NCBI GenBank assembly: GCA_020832105.1
Contig: JAFIFH010000052.1
Location: 1 to 64,000 of the forward strand
Direction of reading: 5' to 3'
Length of the DNA: 64,000 nucleotides
Source of the DNA: Idiomarina sp.
GTDB lineage: Bacteria > Pseudomonadota > Gammaproteobacteria > Enterobacterales > Alteromonadaceae
Positions within the stretch are counted from its first letter, which is position 1; each line of letters opens with the position of its first letter. Shown here piece after piece: positions 16,247 to 25,497 of this stretch. The notes beneath the pieces are model-generated. The model had not been told where the DNA came from, searched no databases, and worked only from the letters and a program-made list of their open reading frames with translations. Both the position numbers and the translations under genes were made by a program.

Positions 16247-18421
16247 GTGGACGTATCTTATTTACTCGATGGTTTAAACGATAAACAGCGCCAGGCAGTG
16301 AGCGCTGAAGAGCAGGACATGCTAGTGCTGGCCGGGGCTGGTAGTGGTAAGACCCGAGTACTGGTGCATCGTATCGCCTGGTTGATTCAGGTGATGAACC
16401 ACTCGCCACTGTCGGTGATGGCTGTGACCTTCACCAATAAAGCTGCGGCCGAAATGCGAGGGCGTATTGAAGCTTTAATGGGTCGTGATGTCCGTCAGAT
16501 GTGGATTGGTACTTTCCATGGCCTTGCTCATCGCCTCCTGCGCGCGCACTATAAAGACGCAGGCCTGCCACAAAATTTCCAAATCCTCGACAGTGATGAT
16601 CAGCTGCGGCTGGTTAAACGCACCATTCGCGCCCTCAATATAGATGAGAAACAATGGCCGGCAAAGCAGGCTCAGTGGTATATCAACGGTAAAAAAGATG
16701 AGGGCCTGCGCGCCCATCATATCGATGCTTATGATGTTGCTGAACAGACCCACAAACAAATTTATCAGACCTACCAGGAATCCTGCGACCGCTCTGGCTT
16801 AGTCGACTTTGCTGAATTGTTGCTGCGTGCGCATGAGCTGCTGCGAGACAATCAGTATGTACGAGAGCATTACCAACGTCGCTTCCGCCATATTCTGGTA
16901 GACGAATTCCAGGACACTAACGCAATTCAGTATGCATGGGTGCGTTTGCTCGCTGGCAAAGATAACCGGGTAACTATTGTCGGCGATGACGACCAGTCCA
17001 TCTACGGCTGGCGCGGCGCACAGGTTGAAAACCTGCAGCATTTTTTACGTGATTTTAAAGGTGCGGAAACTATTAGGCTGGAGCAGAATTATCGTTCCAC
17101 CAGCACCATTTTGAATGCGTCCAACCAGGTCATCGCGAATAACAGCGACCGTTTAGGTAAAGATTTATGGACCGACGGCGCTGCTGGTGATCAGATTAAA
17201 GTGTATTCGGCATTTAACGAGCAGGACGAAGCGCGCTACGTGGTCGGCAGTATTCAGCAGTGGCTTGAGCAGGGCAATGCATTACAGGACGTCGCGATTC
17301 TATATCGCTCCAATGCGCAGTCGCGGGTGCTGGAAGAGACGCTGTTATATGCCAACATCGCCTATCGCATTTATGGTGGTTTACGTTTCTTTGATCGCCA
17401 GGAAATTAAAGACGCGCTGGCGTACTTGCGACTGATTAGTAACCGCATTGATGATGCTGCCTTTGAACGGGTCATTAACACGCCAAGCCGCGGCATTGGT
17501 GATCGCACTCTGGGCCTGATTCGGGAAGCGGCAAAAGATCAGCAACTACCGATGTGGGAGGCTGCGCGCTTCCTGGTGCGCGAAAACCGTCTGACCGGGC
17601 GGGCAAAGAATGCGGTAGCGAGCTTTGTAGAGTTGATTAATCAACTGGAAGACGAATGCACAGATCTCTCGTTGTCAAAGCAAACGGATATTGCGATTAA
17701 GCGCAGCGGCCTGATGGCGATGTATAAATCGGAAAAGAGCGAGAAAGCGGAGACCCGGGTGGAAAACCTCGGCGAACTGGTGAGTGCGACCGAGAGCTTT
17801 ATGCCGAGCGGGGAAGAGGATATGCCGCCCCTGGCCGAATTCCTCGCCCATGCCGCGCTTGAAGCCGGCGAAGAGCAGGCCGATGAACATCAGGACGCGG
17901 TGCAGTTGATGACACTTCACAGTGCCAAGGGGCTCGAGTTCCCCTTGGTGTTTATGGTTGGTGTGGAAGAAGGGCTATTTCCTTCTCAGCAATCTATGGG
18001 CGAACCTGGCCGTCTTGAAGAGGAGCGTCGGCTTTGTTACGTCGGGATGACCCGGGCGAAGCAGCAGTTGGTCATTACCTACGCGGAGAGCCGACGTTTG
18101 TACGGGCAGGAGCAGTTCCACCGCAAGAGCCGATTTATTGGTGAAATGCCTCCAGAGGCATTGGACGAAGTGCGTATGCAAACCAAAGTGACGCAACCAG
18201 CTGCCACACGAGGTCGGTTTCATTCCGGGGCAAGCCATGAAACCTTTGAGCAAACCGGTTATCAGTTGGGCCAGCGGGTGTTGCATGCCAGCTTCGGTGA
18301 GGGTACGGTGCTTAATTACGAAGGCAGCGGCCCGCAAAGCCGGATTCAAATCAATTTCGACGAGCGCGGTAGTAAATGGCTGGTAGTCGCCTATGCGAAA
18401 TTGACGCCGATTGCGTCGTAG
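16247..18421 (+). CDS. uvrD: DNA helicase II UvrD
   Basis: 3'-5' superfamily-1 helicase for nucleotide-excision and mismatch repair. All motifs are present: LAGAGSGKTRVL (Walker A), TFTNKAAAEM (Ia), VDEFQDTN (II), GDDDQSIYGWRGA (III), LEQNYRST (IV), TLHSAKGLEF (V) and VGMTRAKQQL (VI). The C-terminal Tudor-like domain is also present (QRVLHASFGEGTVLNYEGSG). I place the start at GTG 16247, which begins VDVSYLLD like E. coli MDVSYLLD and has GGGG 6 nt upstream; the track uses a TTG 12 nt earlier. The TAG stop lies inside a REP element. Confidence 0.96.
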   Translation: MDVSYLLDGLNDKQRQAVSAEEQDMLVLAGAGSGKTRVLVHRIAWLIQVMNHSPLSVMAVTFTNKAAAEMRGRIEALMGRDVRQMWIGTFHGLAHRLLRAHYKDAGLPQNFQILDSDDQLRLVKRTIRALNIDEKQWPAKQAQWYINGKKDEGLRAHHIDAYDVAEQTHKQIYQTYQESCDRSGLVDFAELLLRAHELLRDNQYVREHYQRRFRHILVDEFQDTNAIQYAWVRLLAGKDNRVTIVGDDDQSIYGWRGAQVENLQHFLRDFKGAETIRLEQNYRSTSTILNASNQVIANNSDRLGKDLWTDGAAGDQIKVYSAFNEQDEARYVVGSIQQWLEQGNALQDVAILYRSNAQSRVLEETLLYANIAYRIYGGLRFFDRQEIKDALAYLRLISNRIDDAAFERVINTPSRGIGDRTLGLIREAAKDQQLPMWEAARFLVRENRLTGRAKNAVASFVELINQLEDECTDLSLSKQTDIAIKRSGLMAMYKSEKSEKAETRVENLGELVSATESFMPSGEEDMPPLAEFLAHAALEAGEEQADEHQDAVQLMTLHSAKGLEFPLVFMVGVEEGLFPSQQSMGEPGRLEEERRLCYVGMTRAKQQLVITYAESRRLYGQEQFHRKSRFIGEMPPEALDEVRMQTKVTQPAATRGRFHSGASHETFEQTGYQLGQRVLHASFGEGTVLNYEGSGPQSRIQINFDERGSKWLVVAYAKLTPIAS

Positions 18422-18476
18422 GTCAGGCTCTGCCTGACGCCGCACAGTGGTTAACGTCAGGCAGAGCCTGGCCTAC
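18418..18476. repeat. Composite REP element overlapping the uvrD stop codon
   Basis: GTAGGTCAGGCTCTGCCTGACG (18418-18439) and AACGTCAGGCAGAGCCTGGCC (from 18453, one mismatch) form an inverted pair around CACAGTGGTT. The uvrD stop TAG (18419-18421) is part of the first unit. It sits between the converging uvrD and rarD genes and may act as transcript end or mRNA 3' stabiliser. Confidence 0.87.
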
Positions 18477-18492
18477 GAAACCAGCAATGCCC

Positions 18493-19452
18493 TCACCGAA
18501 CCCGTGCCGCCTTGACCGCCTGGCGGTGGGTGCGGGCTGCATCAAATGAATAAATCGCCAGTGCACTCCAGATAATGGCGAAGGTAATCATCTTATCCAC
18601 GGTAAATGCCTCGCCATATACTCCAACAGCCAGCACAAACATTAAGCTCGGCCCGATATACTGAAAAAAGCCGAGTGTTGAATAACGAATTCGCTGTGCC
18701 GCACCGGTGAAAAACAACAAGGGTACCGTGGTAATCACCCCAGCCATTACCAGCAAGGTGTTCAATTGCCAGCTATTTTGCAATAAGTTGGTGGTGTCGC
18801 TTTGTGCAAAGAATGCAAACCAGATCAAAATAAATGGCAGTAACAGCAGGATCTCAAGCCATAGCCCGGTTAGCGAATCAAACGGCAACTTCTTACGAAT
18901 CGCGCCGTAAATTGCAAAGGAGCTGGCTAGCGCAAGCGCAACCCAAGGCACAGAACCGAAGGTCACTAATTGAATCAAGACCCCAAGCAACGCCATCACC
19001 ACCGCAATAATTTGTAAGCGGCGCAGGCGCTCGGCAAAGAACACCATACCTATCACCACGTTAAATAGCGGGTTAATGTAATACCCCAGGCTCGCTTCAA
19101 GAATAAAATCATTGGCCACCGACCATATAAACAACAGCCAGTTAAAGCCAATTAAACAGGCGGCGATGGCCAGTTTTGCCAGTAACGCAGGGTGTTTAAA
19201 TGCCGCCACCACCCGCTGCATACGGCCGGTAGCGATAATGAGCACCAGCACCAGAATAAAGGCCCAGATGATGCGGTGAGCTAGCACTTCAAATGCGGGC
19301 ACATGGGCTACTGCCTTGAAATAAATCGGTGCCAGCCCCCAAATCGTATAGGCGGCTATAGCAAAGAGCACGCCCTCTCGAGCACGCTTTTCTTGTTCCT
19401 GCACAAATTCATTGCTGCCAGTACTGGTTGTTGCTGCACTACTCTCTTTCAA
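18493..19452 (-). CDS. rarD: RarD protein, EamA/DMT superfamily transporter
   Basis: Inner-membrane protein of the drug/metabolite transporter superfamily with about ten helices in two EamA repeats. The substrate of RarD is uncertain, though a role in chloramphenicol sensitivity has been described for the family. The start AIAAYTIWGLAPIYFKAV and the PLLFFTGAAQRIRYSTLGFFQYIGPS block are characteristic. Length 319 aa against 296 in E. coli; the extra part is a hydrophilic N-terminus of about 25 residues. It lies 3 nt after the thioesterase gene on the same strand, matching the E. coli rarD-yigI neighbourhood. Confidence 0.9.
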   Translation of the reverse strand: MKESSAATTSTGSNEFVQEQEKRAREGVLFAIAAYTIWGLAPIYFKAVAHVPAFEVLAHRIIWAFILVLVLIIATGRMQRVVAAFKHPALLAKLAIAACLIGFNWLLFIWSVANDFILEASLGYYINPLFNVVIGMVFFAERLRRLQIIAVVMALLGVLIQLVTFGSVPWVALALASSFAIYGAIRKKLPFDSLTGLWLEILLLLPFILIWFAFFAQSDTTNLLQNSWQLNTLLVMAGVITTVPLLFFTGAAQRIRYSTLGFFQYIGPSLMFVLAVGVYGEAFTVDKMITFAIIWSALAIYSFDAARTHRQAVKAARVR

Positions 19453-19455
19453 AAT

Positions 19456-19914
19456 TTACCCCACCATATATGTGCCGGTACCAAAGGCAATCAGCATGTT
19501 GTCCTGATTGTGTAATTCCATCCGCGCTACCGCTACTTTGTTACCTGAACGGATAATGTGCGCGGTAGTAATAAAGGTCTCACCGCGTCCGGGGCGCACA
19601 TAATCGACGCGAAGATCGATAGTGCCACAGCGGCTGATTCGCTTGATGACTTCTTCTGGGGCGGTGTCATGGGGCAGTTTCTCAACCACACTGGCAATGC
19701 CTACCAAGCCGCCACACATATCCAGCGCAGTGGCAGTGACGCCACCATGTAAAATCCCCTGGGGGGCGTTGCCAATTAGTTCAGGTTTCCAGCGAAACTG
19801 AACTTCCGAAATATCGGACGCGAAGCGTGTCACCTCAAGCCCGATAAGGCGATGAAAGGGAATTTGTTCGTTCATTAAGGTCGAAATTTGAGCAAGCAAG
19901 GGAGAAGTCGGCAT
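19456..19914 (-). CDS. yigI: YigI-type hotdog-fold thioesterase
   Basis: Probable acyl-CoA thioesterase of the PaaI/YigI hotdog group. The product has the family pattern NAPQGILHGGVTATALDMCGG with its catalytic-loop acidic residue, then IDLRVDYVRPGRGETF and the final MELHNQDNMLIAFGTGTYMV strand. I start at ATG 19914 (152 aa; E. coli YigI is 155), since the 42 extra residues in the track have no family match and would run into the divergent recQ promoter. It precedes rarD by 3 nt, as in E. coli; pldA, which lies between yigI and recQ there, is absent. Confidence 0.82.
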   Translation of the reverse strand: MPTSPLLAQISTLMNEQIPFHRLIGLEVTRFASDISEVQFRWKPELIGNAPQGILHGGVTATALDMCGGLVGIASVVEKLPHDTAPEEVIKRISRCGTIDLRVDYVRPGRGETFITTAHIIRSGNKVAVARMELHNQDNMLIAFGTGTYMVG

Positions 19915-19986
19915 TTGTAAATGGTTATTGAGGGTCGGGACGCATACAATAGGGGGCGAAGAAAATTCCGTCAACTGGTTATCCTG

Positions 19987-21828
19987 ATGCAACAACCTTA
20001 TGAGCACAATCTGGCCGTGTCTGCAGACACCATGACCCACGCACTTGGCGTGCTCAAACGCGTATTCGGTTATCAGGTCTTCCGTGATGGTCAGGAAGAC
20101 GTTATCGATGCCGTATTACACGGGCGTGATGCGGTGGCGTTAATGCCTACCGGCGGCGGTAAATCATTGTGTTACCAGTTACCGGCGCTCATTCTGCCTG
20201 GGTTGACCGTGGTGGTGTCGCCGCTGGTTTCCTTAATGGATGACCAGGTTAGCGCGATGCAAGCCATGGGCGTGCCGGCAGGGGCCATTCACTCGGGTAT
20301 GCAAGGCCATGAAGTGATGGAGGTGCTCAGAGCGTTGCAGGACGGTACCATTAAACTTCTGTATGTCGCACCAGAGCGAATTCTCACGCCGGCCTTTGCT
20401 GAGCGCTTGCAAACCCTGCAGGTGTCACTGGTGGCGGTGGATGAAGCGCACTGTATCTCGCAGTGGGGGCATGACTTCAGGCCTGAATACGGTCGCCTTG
20501 GCGAGTTACGTCAGTTATTACCCCAGGTGCCGATTCTTGCTCTTACCGCTACCGCCGACCACGTTACCCGTGACGATATTCTGCATCGCCTGGCGTTGCG
20601 CGACCCGGTGGTGTTTCAAAGCTCATTTGACCGGCCGAATATTCGTTATCTGGTGCAGGAAAAATTTAAACCACTGAAACAGGTAGTGGAATACGTCAAA
20701 TCTCAGCGCGGCGTATCAGGCATTATTTATTGCGGCAGTCGCAAAAAAACCGAAGAGCTGGCGCTTAAGCTAAGCATTGAAGGGGTCAAAGCATCCCCCT
20801 ACCACGCCGGCCTCCCTCACGACGAAAAGCGCGCCACCTTGCATGGTTTTTTACGCGACGACATTGACGTGGTGGTCGCCACCATTGCGTTTGGTATGGG
20901 CATCAACAAGCCCAACGTGCGGTTTGTACTGCACTACGACATTCCACGCAGTGTTGAAGCCTATTATCAGGAAACCGGCCGGGCCGGGCGTGACGGCGTA
21001 GCATCAGAAGCGGTAATGTTTTATGAACCCGGTGACGCCGCATGGATTTGGCGCTTGTTTGATGAGCAGCCGGACAGTGAGCGAATTCGTGTGGAGCGGC
21101 AAAAGTTTCATGCGATGACCTCGTTTGCCGAAGCGCAGACCTGTCGCCGTTTGGTACTTCTCAATTACTTTGGCGAATACCGCGAGAAGCCTTGTGGTAA
21201 CTGTGATCTTTGCTTGCAACCGCCCAAGCAATACGACGGCACTGTGGACGCGCAAAAAGCGTTAAGCTGTGTCTACCGAAGCGGCCAGCAGTATGGGGTC
21301 AATTACATTGTTGAAGTATTACGTGGTGCGCAGACGCAAAAGATTAAGCAGCAAAAGCATGACCAGTTAAGCACCTATGGCATTGGCAAAGAAGAGTCGG
21401 TCGAGCATTGGGTCTCTGTCATCCGCCAGCTCATCCACCGTGGGCTGTTGATCCAGGACATTCGTCGTCATAGCGCGCTGCACCTGGCAGAAAACGCGCG
21501 GCCGGTGTTGCGTGGCGAAGTAGCGTTGACTCTGGCCAAACCACGATTACAGGCTATCCAAACCAGTGCGAAGGTGGTGGACCGGGGTAATCACGACAAG
21601 GTCCTCTTTGGTCGCTTACGCAAGTTACGTAAACGCATTGCTGAACAGGCTGAAGTTCCGCCTTACGTGGTATTCGGCGATTCCTGTTTGCAGGATATGG
21701 CCACCCGTTTACCCACTACACCCGCTGAATTTCTGCAGGTGTCAGGGGTTGGTCAGGTGAAGCTTGAGCGCTATGGTGAAGCCTTCCTCAATGAAATTTC
21801 TGACTACCTCGCTGCAGACGTCGAATAG
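19987..21828 (+). CDS. recQ: ATP-dependent DNA helicase RecQ
   Basis: 3'-5' superfamily-2 helicase in recombination repair and fork processing. The domains run helicase core (MPTGGGKSLCYQ, VDEAHCISQWGHDFRPEY, LTATAD, YYQETGRAGRDG), zinc-binding RQC (AQTCRRLVLLNYFGE, CGNCDLC), winged helix and C-terminal HRDC (about 530-605). The Q-motif FGYQVFRDGQE is near the start. The track begins 66 nt earlier in the intergenic region shared with the divergent thioesterase. ATG 19987 (MQQPYEHN, 613 aa) gives a length close to E. coli RecQ (609), though ATG 20032 is also possible. Confidence 0.94.
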   Translation: MQQPYEHNLAVSADTMTHALGVLKRVFGYQVFRDGQEDVIDAVLHGRDAVALMPTGGGKSLCYQLPALILPGLTVVVSPLVSLMDDQVSAMQAMGVPAGAIHSGMQGHEVMEVLRALQDGTIKLLYVAPERILTPAFAERLQTLQVSLVAVDEAHCISQWGHDFRPEYGRLGELRQLLPQVPILALTATADHVTRDDILHRLALRDPVVFQSSFDRPNIRYLVQEKFKPLKQVVEYVKSQRGVSGIIYCGSRKKTEELALKLSIEGVKASPYHAGLPHDEKRATLHGFLRDDIDVVVATIAFGMGINKPNVRFVLHYDIPRSVEAYYQETGRAGRDGVASEAVMFYEPGDAAWIWRLFDEQPDSERIRVERQKFHAMTSFAEAQTCRRLVLLNYFGEYREKPCGNCDLCLQPPKQYDGTVDAQKALSCVYRSGQQYGVNYIVEVLRGAQTQKIKQQKHDQLSTYGIGKEESVEHWVSVIRQLIHRGLLIQDIRRHSALHLAENARPVLRGEVALTLAKPRLQAIQTSAKVVDRGNHDKVLFGRLRKLRKRIAEQAEVPPYVVFGDSCLQDMATRLPTTPAEFLQVSGVGQVKLERYGEAFLNEISDYLAADVE

Positions 21829-21893
21829 CAACCCCCTTTCTGAATGACAACTTTACCTCGTTCACTTAATCGACTGTTTACCCAGCTCAAAAC

Positions 21894-21926
21894 AAAAAGC
21901 CCGTCAGTTGCCTGACGGGCTTTTTA
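21894..21926. terminator. Bidirectional terminator after recQ
   Basis: AAAAAGCCCGTCAG/CTGACGGGCTTTTT with a TTGC loop is a perfect 14-bp inverted repeat with A- and T-tracts. It lies between the converging recQ and TonB-receptor genes. Its GTCAG/CTGAC core resembles the REP family only by chance. Confidence 0.93.
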
Positions 21927-21968
21927 CTATGTTGTGACTAAACGCTTATCTCAACCACATGGGGTGGA

Positions 21969-24900
21969 TTAGAAGCGGTAGCGAACACCAATTTTCGCAG
22001 TCCAGGTAGAGGCACGTGCGTTGTAGTTAGTCACGTTGTCCATACCGTCGTCCCAGTTGTTGAACGGGCTGCCGTAAATGTACTGACCAGTTTCGCTGTC
22101 GATACCGATAGACGCTAACTGCATACCAGTGTCAGAGAAGCTGACGGTGTGGCGCTCGTTATCAACACCCATCAGGGCGAAGACGTTGCGGATATCAATG
22201 TACAACGAACCTTTATGACCTTCCATGAAACCAGGGATTTCTTGCTCAAAGCGGAAATCAAGGTTGCTGTTCCAAGGGCCACGGCCACTCTCGTTACGTG
22301 GTACGTAACCACCGGCATAGCGAGCTAAACCAGCTTCATCGATGTAGCGTGACAACTCTTCGTAGCTGAAGTTGTCAGCATAACGCACTGTCGTGTCATC
22401 CGGACCAGTTGGGATGTATGGCAGGTAGTTAGACGAGCTCCACAGGTTGTTAGCTGAGCCGTCGCCGAAGCCGCGGAAGCGGAACGCATCATGGACGTGG
22501 CTGTATGGGCGGCCAGAAGCACGGTCCCAGAACAGCGCGAAGTTCGAAGCGTAACCTTGAATGAACTCTTTACGGAAGTTCAAAGACGCAAGGAAGCGAT
22601 GCTCAACTTCAAACGACGCAGTACCAACCGCTGGGTTTTGCTTGTCAATTGCGGTCTGGAAGTTGTAGTTCGAGTGCGCCGTTGATGAACCACCAGAGGT
22701 GATATCACGTACGTCCTGGTTGGTGTAAGCAGCACGGAAGCTTAAACCGTTGTCCCAAGCGTTACCTAAACTAAAGGTAGACACGATGCTGCGGCCGCCA
22801 GACACGTTGGTCAACATCACGTCGAAACGATCCGTGTTGAAGCCACCGATTTGATCCGGGCGATCACCAGCAAGTGGGTCATGGCTCACGTACAGAGGGC
22901 GTCCGCCCAGTGAAGTGACCTGATTGCCGCTATCATCCAATAATGGCACTTTAGCCAGGTTAGTCCATGCGACTTCGCGGTCTTTCTCTGTGTAGATAAA
23001 CTCTGCTGATGCAAACCAGCCTTCACCCAGGTAACCAAAGTTCAGGTTGTCATAATCAACTGCTAAAGAGTAGCGCGTGTCATATGGCATTTTGAAGTTA
23101 GGGTCGATTGGGTTGGTGTTACCATCGCCAGGAATCAGGTTCAGCATTTCTTCTGGAACTGTGACCAGATTGACGCCTTCAACGTTATCCAGGCGAGGTG
23201 CCTGTACCAGAGTAACACCATCATTGGTAAATGCGTTGGAGATCCAAACATTAGGGCGGCCACCGGAGAAACGACCTACACCACCGCGTACGGTAATGTC
23301 GTCATTGACACGGTAGTCAAAGCTGATGCGCGGCAACCAAAGGTCTTGTCCATCCAGGCTTGTGTCATTACCAAAGCCATAGCGGTCAAAGAAGGTTTGG
23401 TTAAACGCAGGCGTGTCATTACCGGTAATACGCTCATAGCGTAAGCCAAAGTTCAGGGTCAAATCCCAGGTTACGTCCCAGCTGTCCTGAATATACGCAG
23501 CCAGTGTGCCGTAAGAGAACTCGGCAGCAGCGTCACGAACGTCGTTGGTGAACGCGTTCTGGTAGTTAACTGTAGTTGCGAACTGGTTCTCAAAGTCAGC
23601 CAGGCTCTCAAACACGTATGAACCTAATGAATCCTGTACGAACTCGTTGAATACGTCGATATCTGTGTACTCAACACCAGCAGTAATACGGTGGTCATTC
23701 AATTGATACTCAGCGTGACCCTGAATTTCAGTGGTGGTGGTAGCTAAGCTGTTTGCGTGACGTGAGCGGTCTGGACCAATGTTAATTTGACCAGCGCCGC
23801 CAGCAGCGTTCTCTTCTTCCAGGAAGCGAATCTGTGCCTGACCGTAGTTACGGCCGAGGTATGGGTCTTGCCCAGTTGAGACATCTTTAACTGAGACTTT
23901 AAATTCAGTGCTGAAGTCTGGTGTCCAGTTTGAATATAACTGTGCAGCAAAGTTGTCCATTTCCTGGGTGCGAGCATACCAATGCGAGCTCAGGTTCAAA
24001 GAGGTAGAACCACCGGTGGTGGTGTTGTTCGCCGCTTCGTCTTCTGCACGCTGGTAAGTGAAGGCCAGACGATGGTCATCGTTGATGTTCCAATCCAGCT
24101 TAAGCAGGATTTTTTCATCGTTTTGCGTTGGGTTAACGTTCCAGTCACCTGCTTCAACACCATACACGTCATTCGCAATACGCTGAACTTCGCTGATTAG
24201 GTCTGGTGAAATGTTTTTCGGCGTGACAACTGAAGAACCAGCTGGGCCTTGAGCAATTGAGGTCGGCTCTTCATAGCGCTCGTAAGCCGCGAAGAAGAAC
24301 AAACGGTCGCGTAAAATTGGACCGCCAAGCGTGAAACCAATAGATTCTTCTTTGAATTCAAGGTTAGGACGGCTTGCATTCTCGTCAGTGTTAAAACGGC
24401 TGACAGGTGGTGTTCCAGCTAAGCTGTCGCTTGCGTACTCGTAAAAGACAGAGCCGCTGAAGTCATTCGTACCTGAACGGGTAACCGCATTGATACGTGC
24501 GCCAGTGAAACCACTGTAACGAGCGTTGAATGGAACCGCTTCAATTGAAACCTGCTCGATAGCGTCGATAGAGATAGGTGAACGGTTGGTTGGGTAACCA
24601 CCGCTGTTCAGACCAAAGTCATCGTTCTGGCCGATACCATCAACCGTGATGCTGTTAAAACGCGGGTTGTTACCAGCGACAGTCAGCTGGCGGTTGCTAT
24701 CGCCAAGGTCAGCAGCTAATGGGTTCTGACGCACAACATCTTTCAGGTCGCGGTCGAAAGTTGGCATGTTCTGAATTTCTTGAGCACCCCAGGTGCTTGA
24801 AGAGCCAGCTTGTAAAGATGTAGTGTTAATGGCACGACCGGTAACTGCGATACGCTCGTATTGAGTCTGTCCCTGTGGCGCAAGTTCTGCAGAAAGACGG

Positions 24901-25223
24901 TAAGCATCACCTAATTGAAGAAAGATGTCTTCAATGGTTTTCGCTTCGAAACTGGCGTTTTCAAGTACGACGCGGTACGGGCCACCAACGCGAAGGCCTG
25001 ACGCCGTGAAGTTACCATTTTGGTTTGTAGTAACGGTCGTAGTTGTTCCAGAAGGAACGTGGATAATGATGACGCGCGTGTCGGAGACAACCTGACCCTG
25101 CTGGTCAAGAATTTGTCCGCGAATTGACGATGAAGTTTCCTGAGCCATGACGGCCGCAGAAGACATCCCAAGGGTTAGCGCGACTGCCGCTGCGATACGG
25201 GTCAGTTTCGTCTTATTAGTCAT
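21969..25223 (-). CDS. Oar-like TonB-dependent outer-membrane receptor
   Basis: Large outer-membrane active transporter, 1,084 aa. It has a signal peptide (about 1-27, ending AVMAQ), a carboxypeptidase-regulatory-like beta-sandwich (about 30-115, SIRGQILDQQGQVVSDTRV), a plug (about 125-250) and a barrel ending in the aromatic sequence KIGVRYRF. This layout matches the Oar family of proteobacteria, often tied to peptide or protein-fragment uptake; the substrate cannot be read from sequence. I use ATG 25223 because AGGA lies 7 nt before it; the track start is 15 nt earlier. It stands alone and is divergent from cstA, another nutrient importer. Confidence 0.88.
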   Translation of the reverse strand: MTNKTKLTRIAAAVALTLGMSSAAVMAQETSSSIRGQILDQQGQVVSDTRVIIIHVPSGTTTTVTTNQNGNFTASGLRVGGPYRVVLENASFEAKTIEDIFLQLGDAYRLSAELAPQGQTQYERIAVTGRAINTTSLQAGSSSTWGAQEIQNMPTFDRDLKDVVRQNPLAADLGDSNRQLTVAGNNPRFNSITVDGIGQNDDFGLNSGGYPTNRSPISIDAIEQVSIEAVPFNARYSGFTGARINAVTRSGTNDFSGSVFYEYASDSLAGTPPVSRFNTDENASRPNLEFKEESIGFTLGGPILRDRLFFFAAYERYEEPTSIAQGPAGSSVVTPKNISPDLISEVQRIANDVYGVEAGDWNVNPTQNDEKILLKLDWNINDDHRLAFTYQRAEDEAANNTTTGGSTSLNLSSHWYARTQEMDNFAAQLYSNWTPDFSTEFKVSVKDVSTGQDPYLGRNYGQAQIRFLEEENAAGGAGQINIGPDRSRHANSLATTTTEIQGHAEYQLNDHRITAGVEYTDIDVFNEFVQDSLGSYVFESLADFENQFATTVNYQNAFTNDVRDAAAEFSYGTLAAYIQDSWDVTWDLTLNFGLRYERITGNDTPAFNQTFFDRYGFGNDTSLDGQDLWLPRISFDYRVNDDITVRGGVGRFSGGRPNVWISNAFTNDGVTLVQAPRLDNVEGVNLVTVPEEMLNLIPGDGNTNPIDPNFKMPYDTRYSLAVDYDNLNFGYLGEGWFASAEFIYTEKDREVAWTNLAKVPLLDDSGNQVTSLGGRPLYVSHDPLAGDRPDQIGGFNTDRFDVMLTNVSGGRSIVSTFSLGNAWDNGLSFRAAYTNQDVRDITSGGSSTAHSNYNFQTAIDKQNPAVGTASFEVEHRFLASLNFRKEFIQGYASNFALFWDRASGRPYSHVHDAFRFRGFGDGSANNLWSSSNYLPYIPTGPDDTTVRYADNFSYEELSRYIDEAGLARYAGGYVPRNESGRGPWNSNLDFRFEQEIPGFMEGHKGSLYIDIRNVFALMGVDNERHTVSFSDTGMQLASIGIDSETGQYIYGSPFNNWDDGMDNVTNYNARASTWTAKIGVRYRF

Positions 25224-25497
25224 GCCATTTTCCTGCATAGTTGTGAGAGAGTTTGAGAGTAAAGCTATTGAATGCGTGAGGTTACATCCGTTTTGTTACA
25301 ACACCATGACAATTTCGGCGCCATTTTATGACAAAAAGTGACCAGTTTCACACTTTTTTTCGTATTTACCTGGTTTTCCAGGGAACTTATTCTCAGGGGG
25401 AAGAATTAATCCATACTATACCTTGGTCTAAGGTCACTAGATTCACGACAATGATAAACTTCAGCCACTTGTTAGCCCAAAAATAAGAGAGCAACAC

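Noticed and set aside
21894-21926. GTCAG...CTGAC stem after recQ as another REP copy
   Set aside because: Lacks the GTAGG end and the GGC/GCC core; it is a plain A/T-tract terminator.
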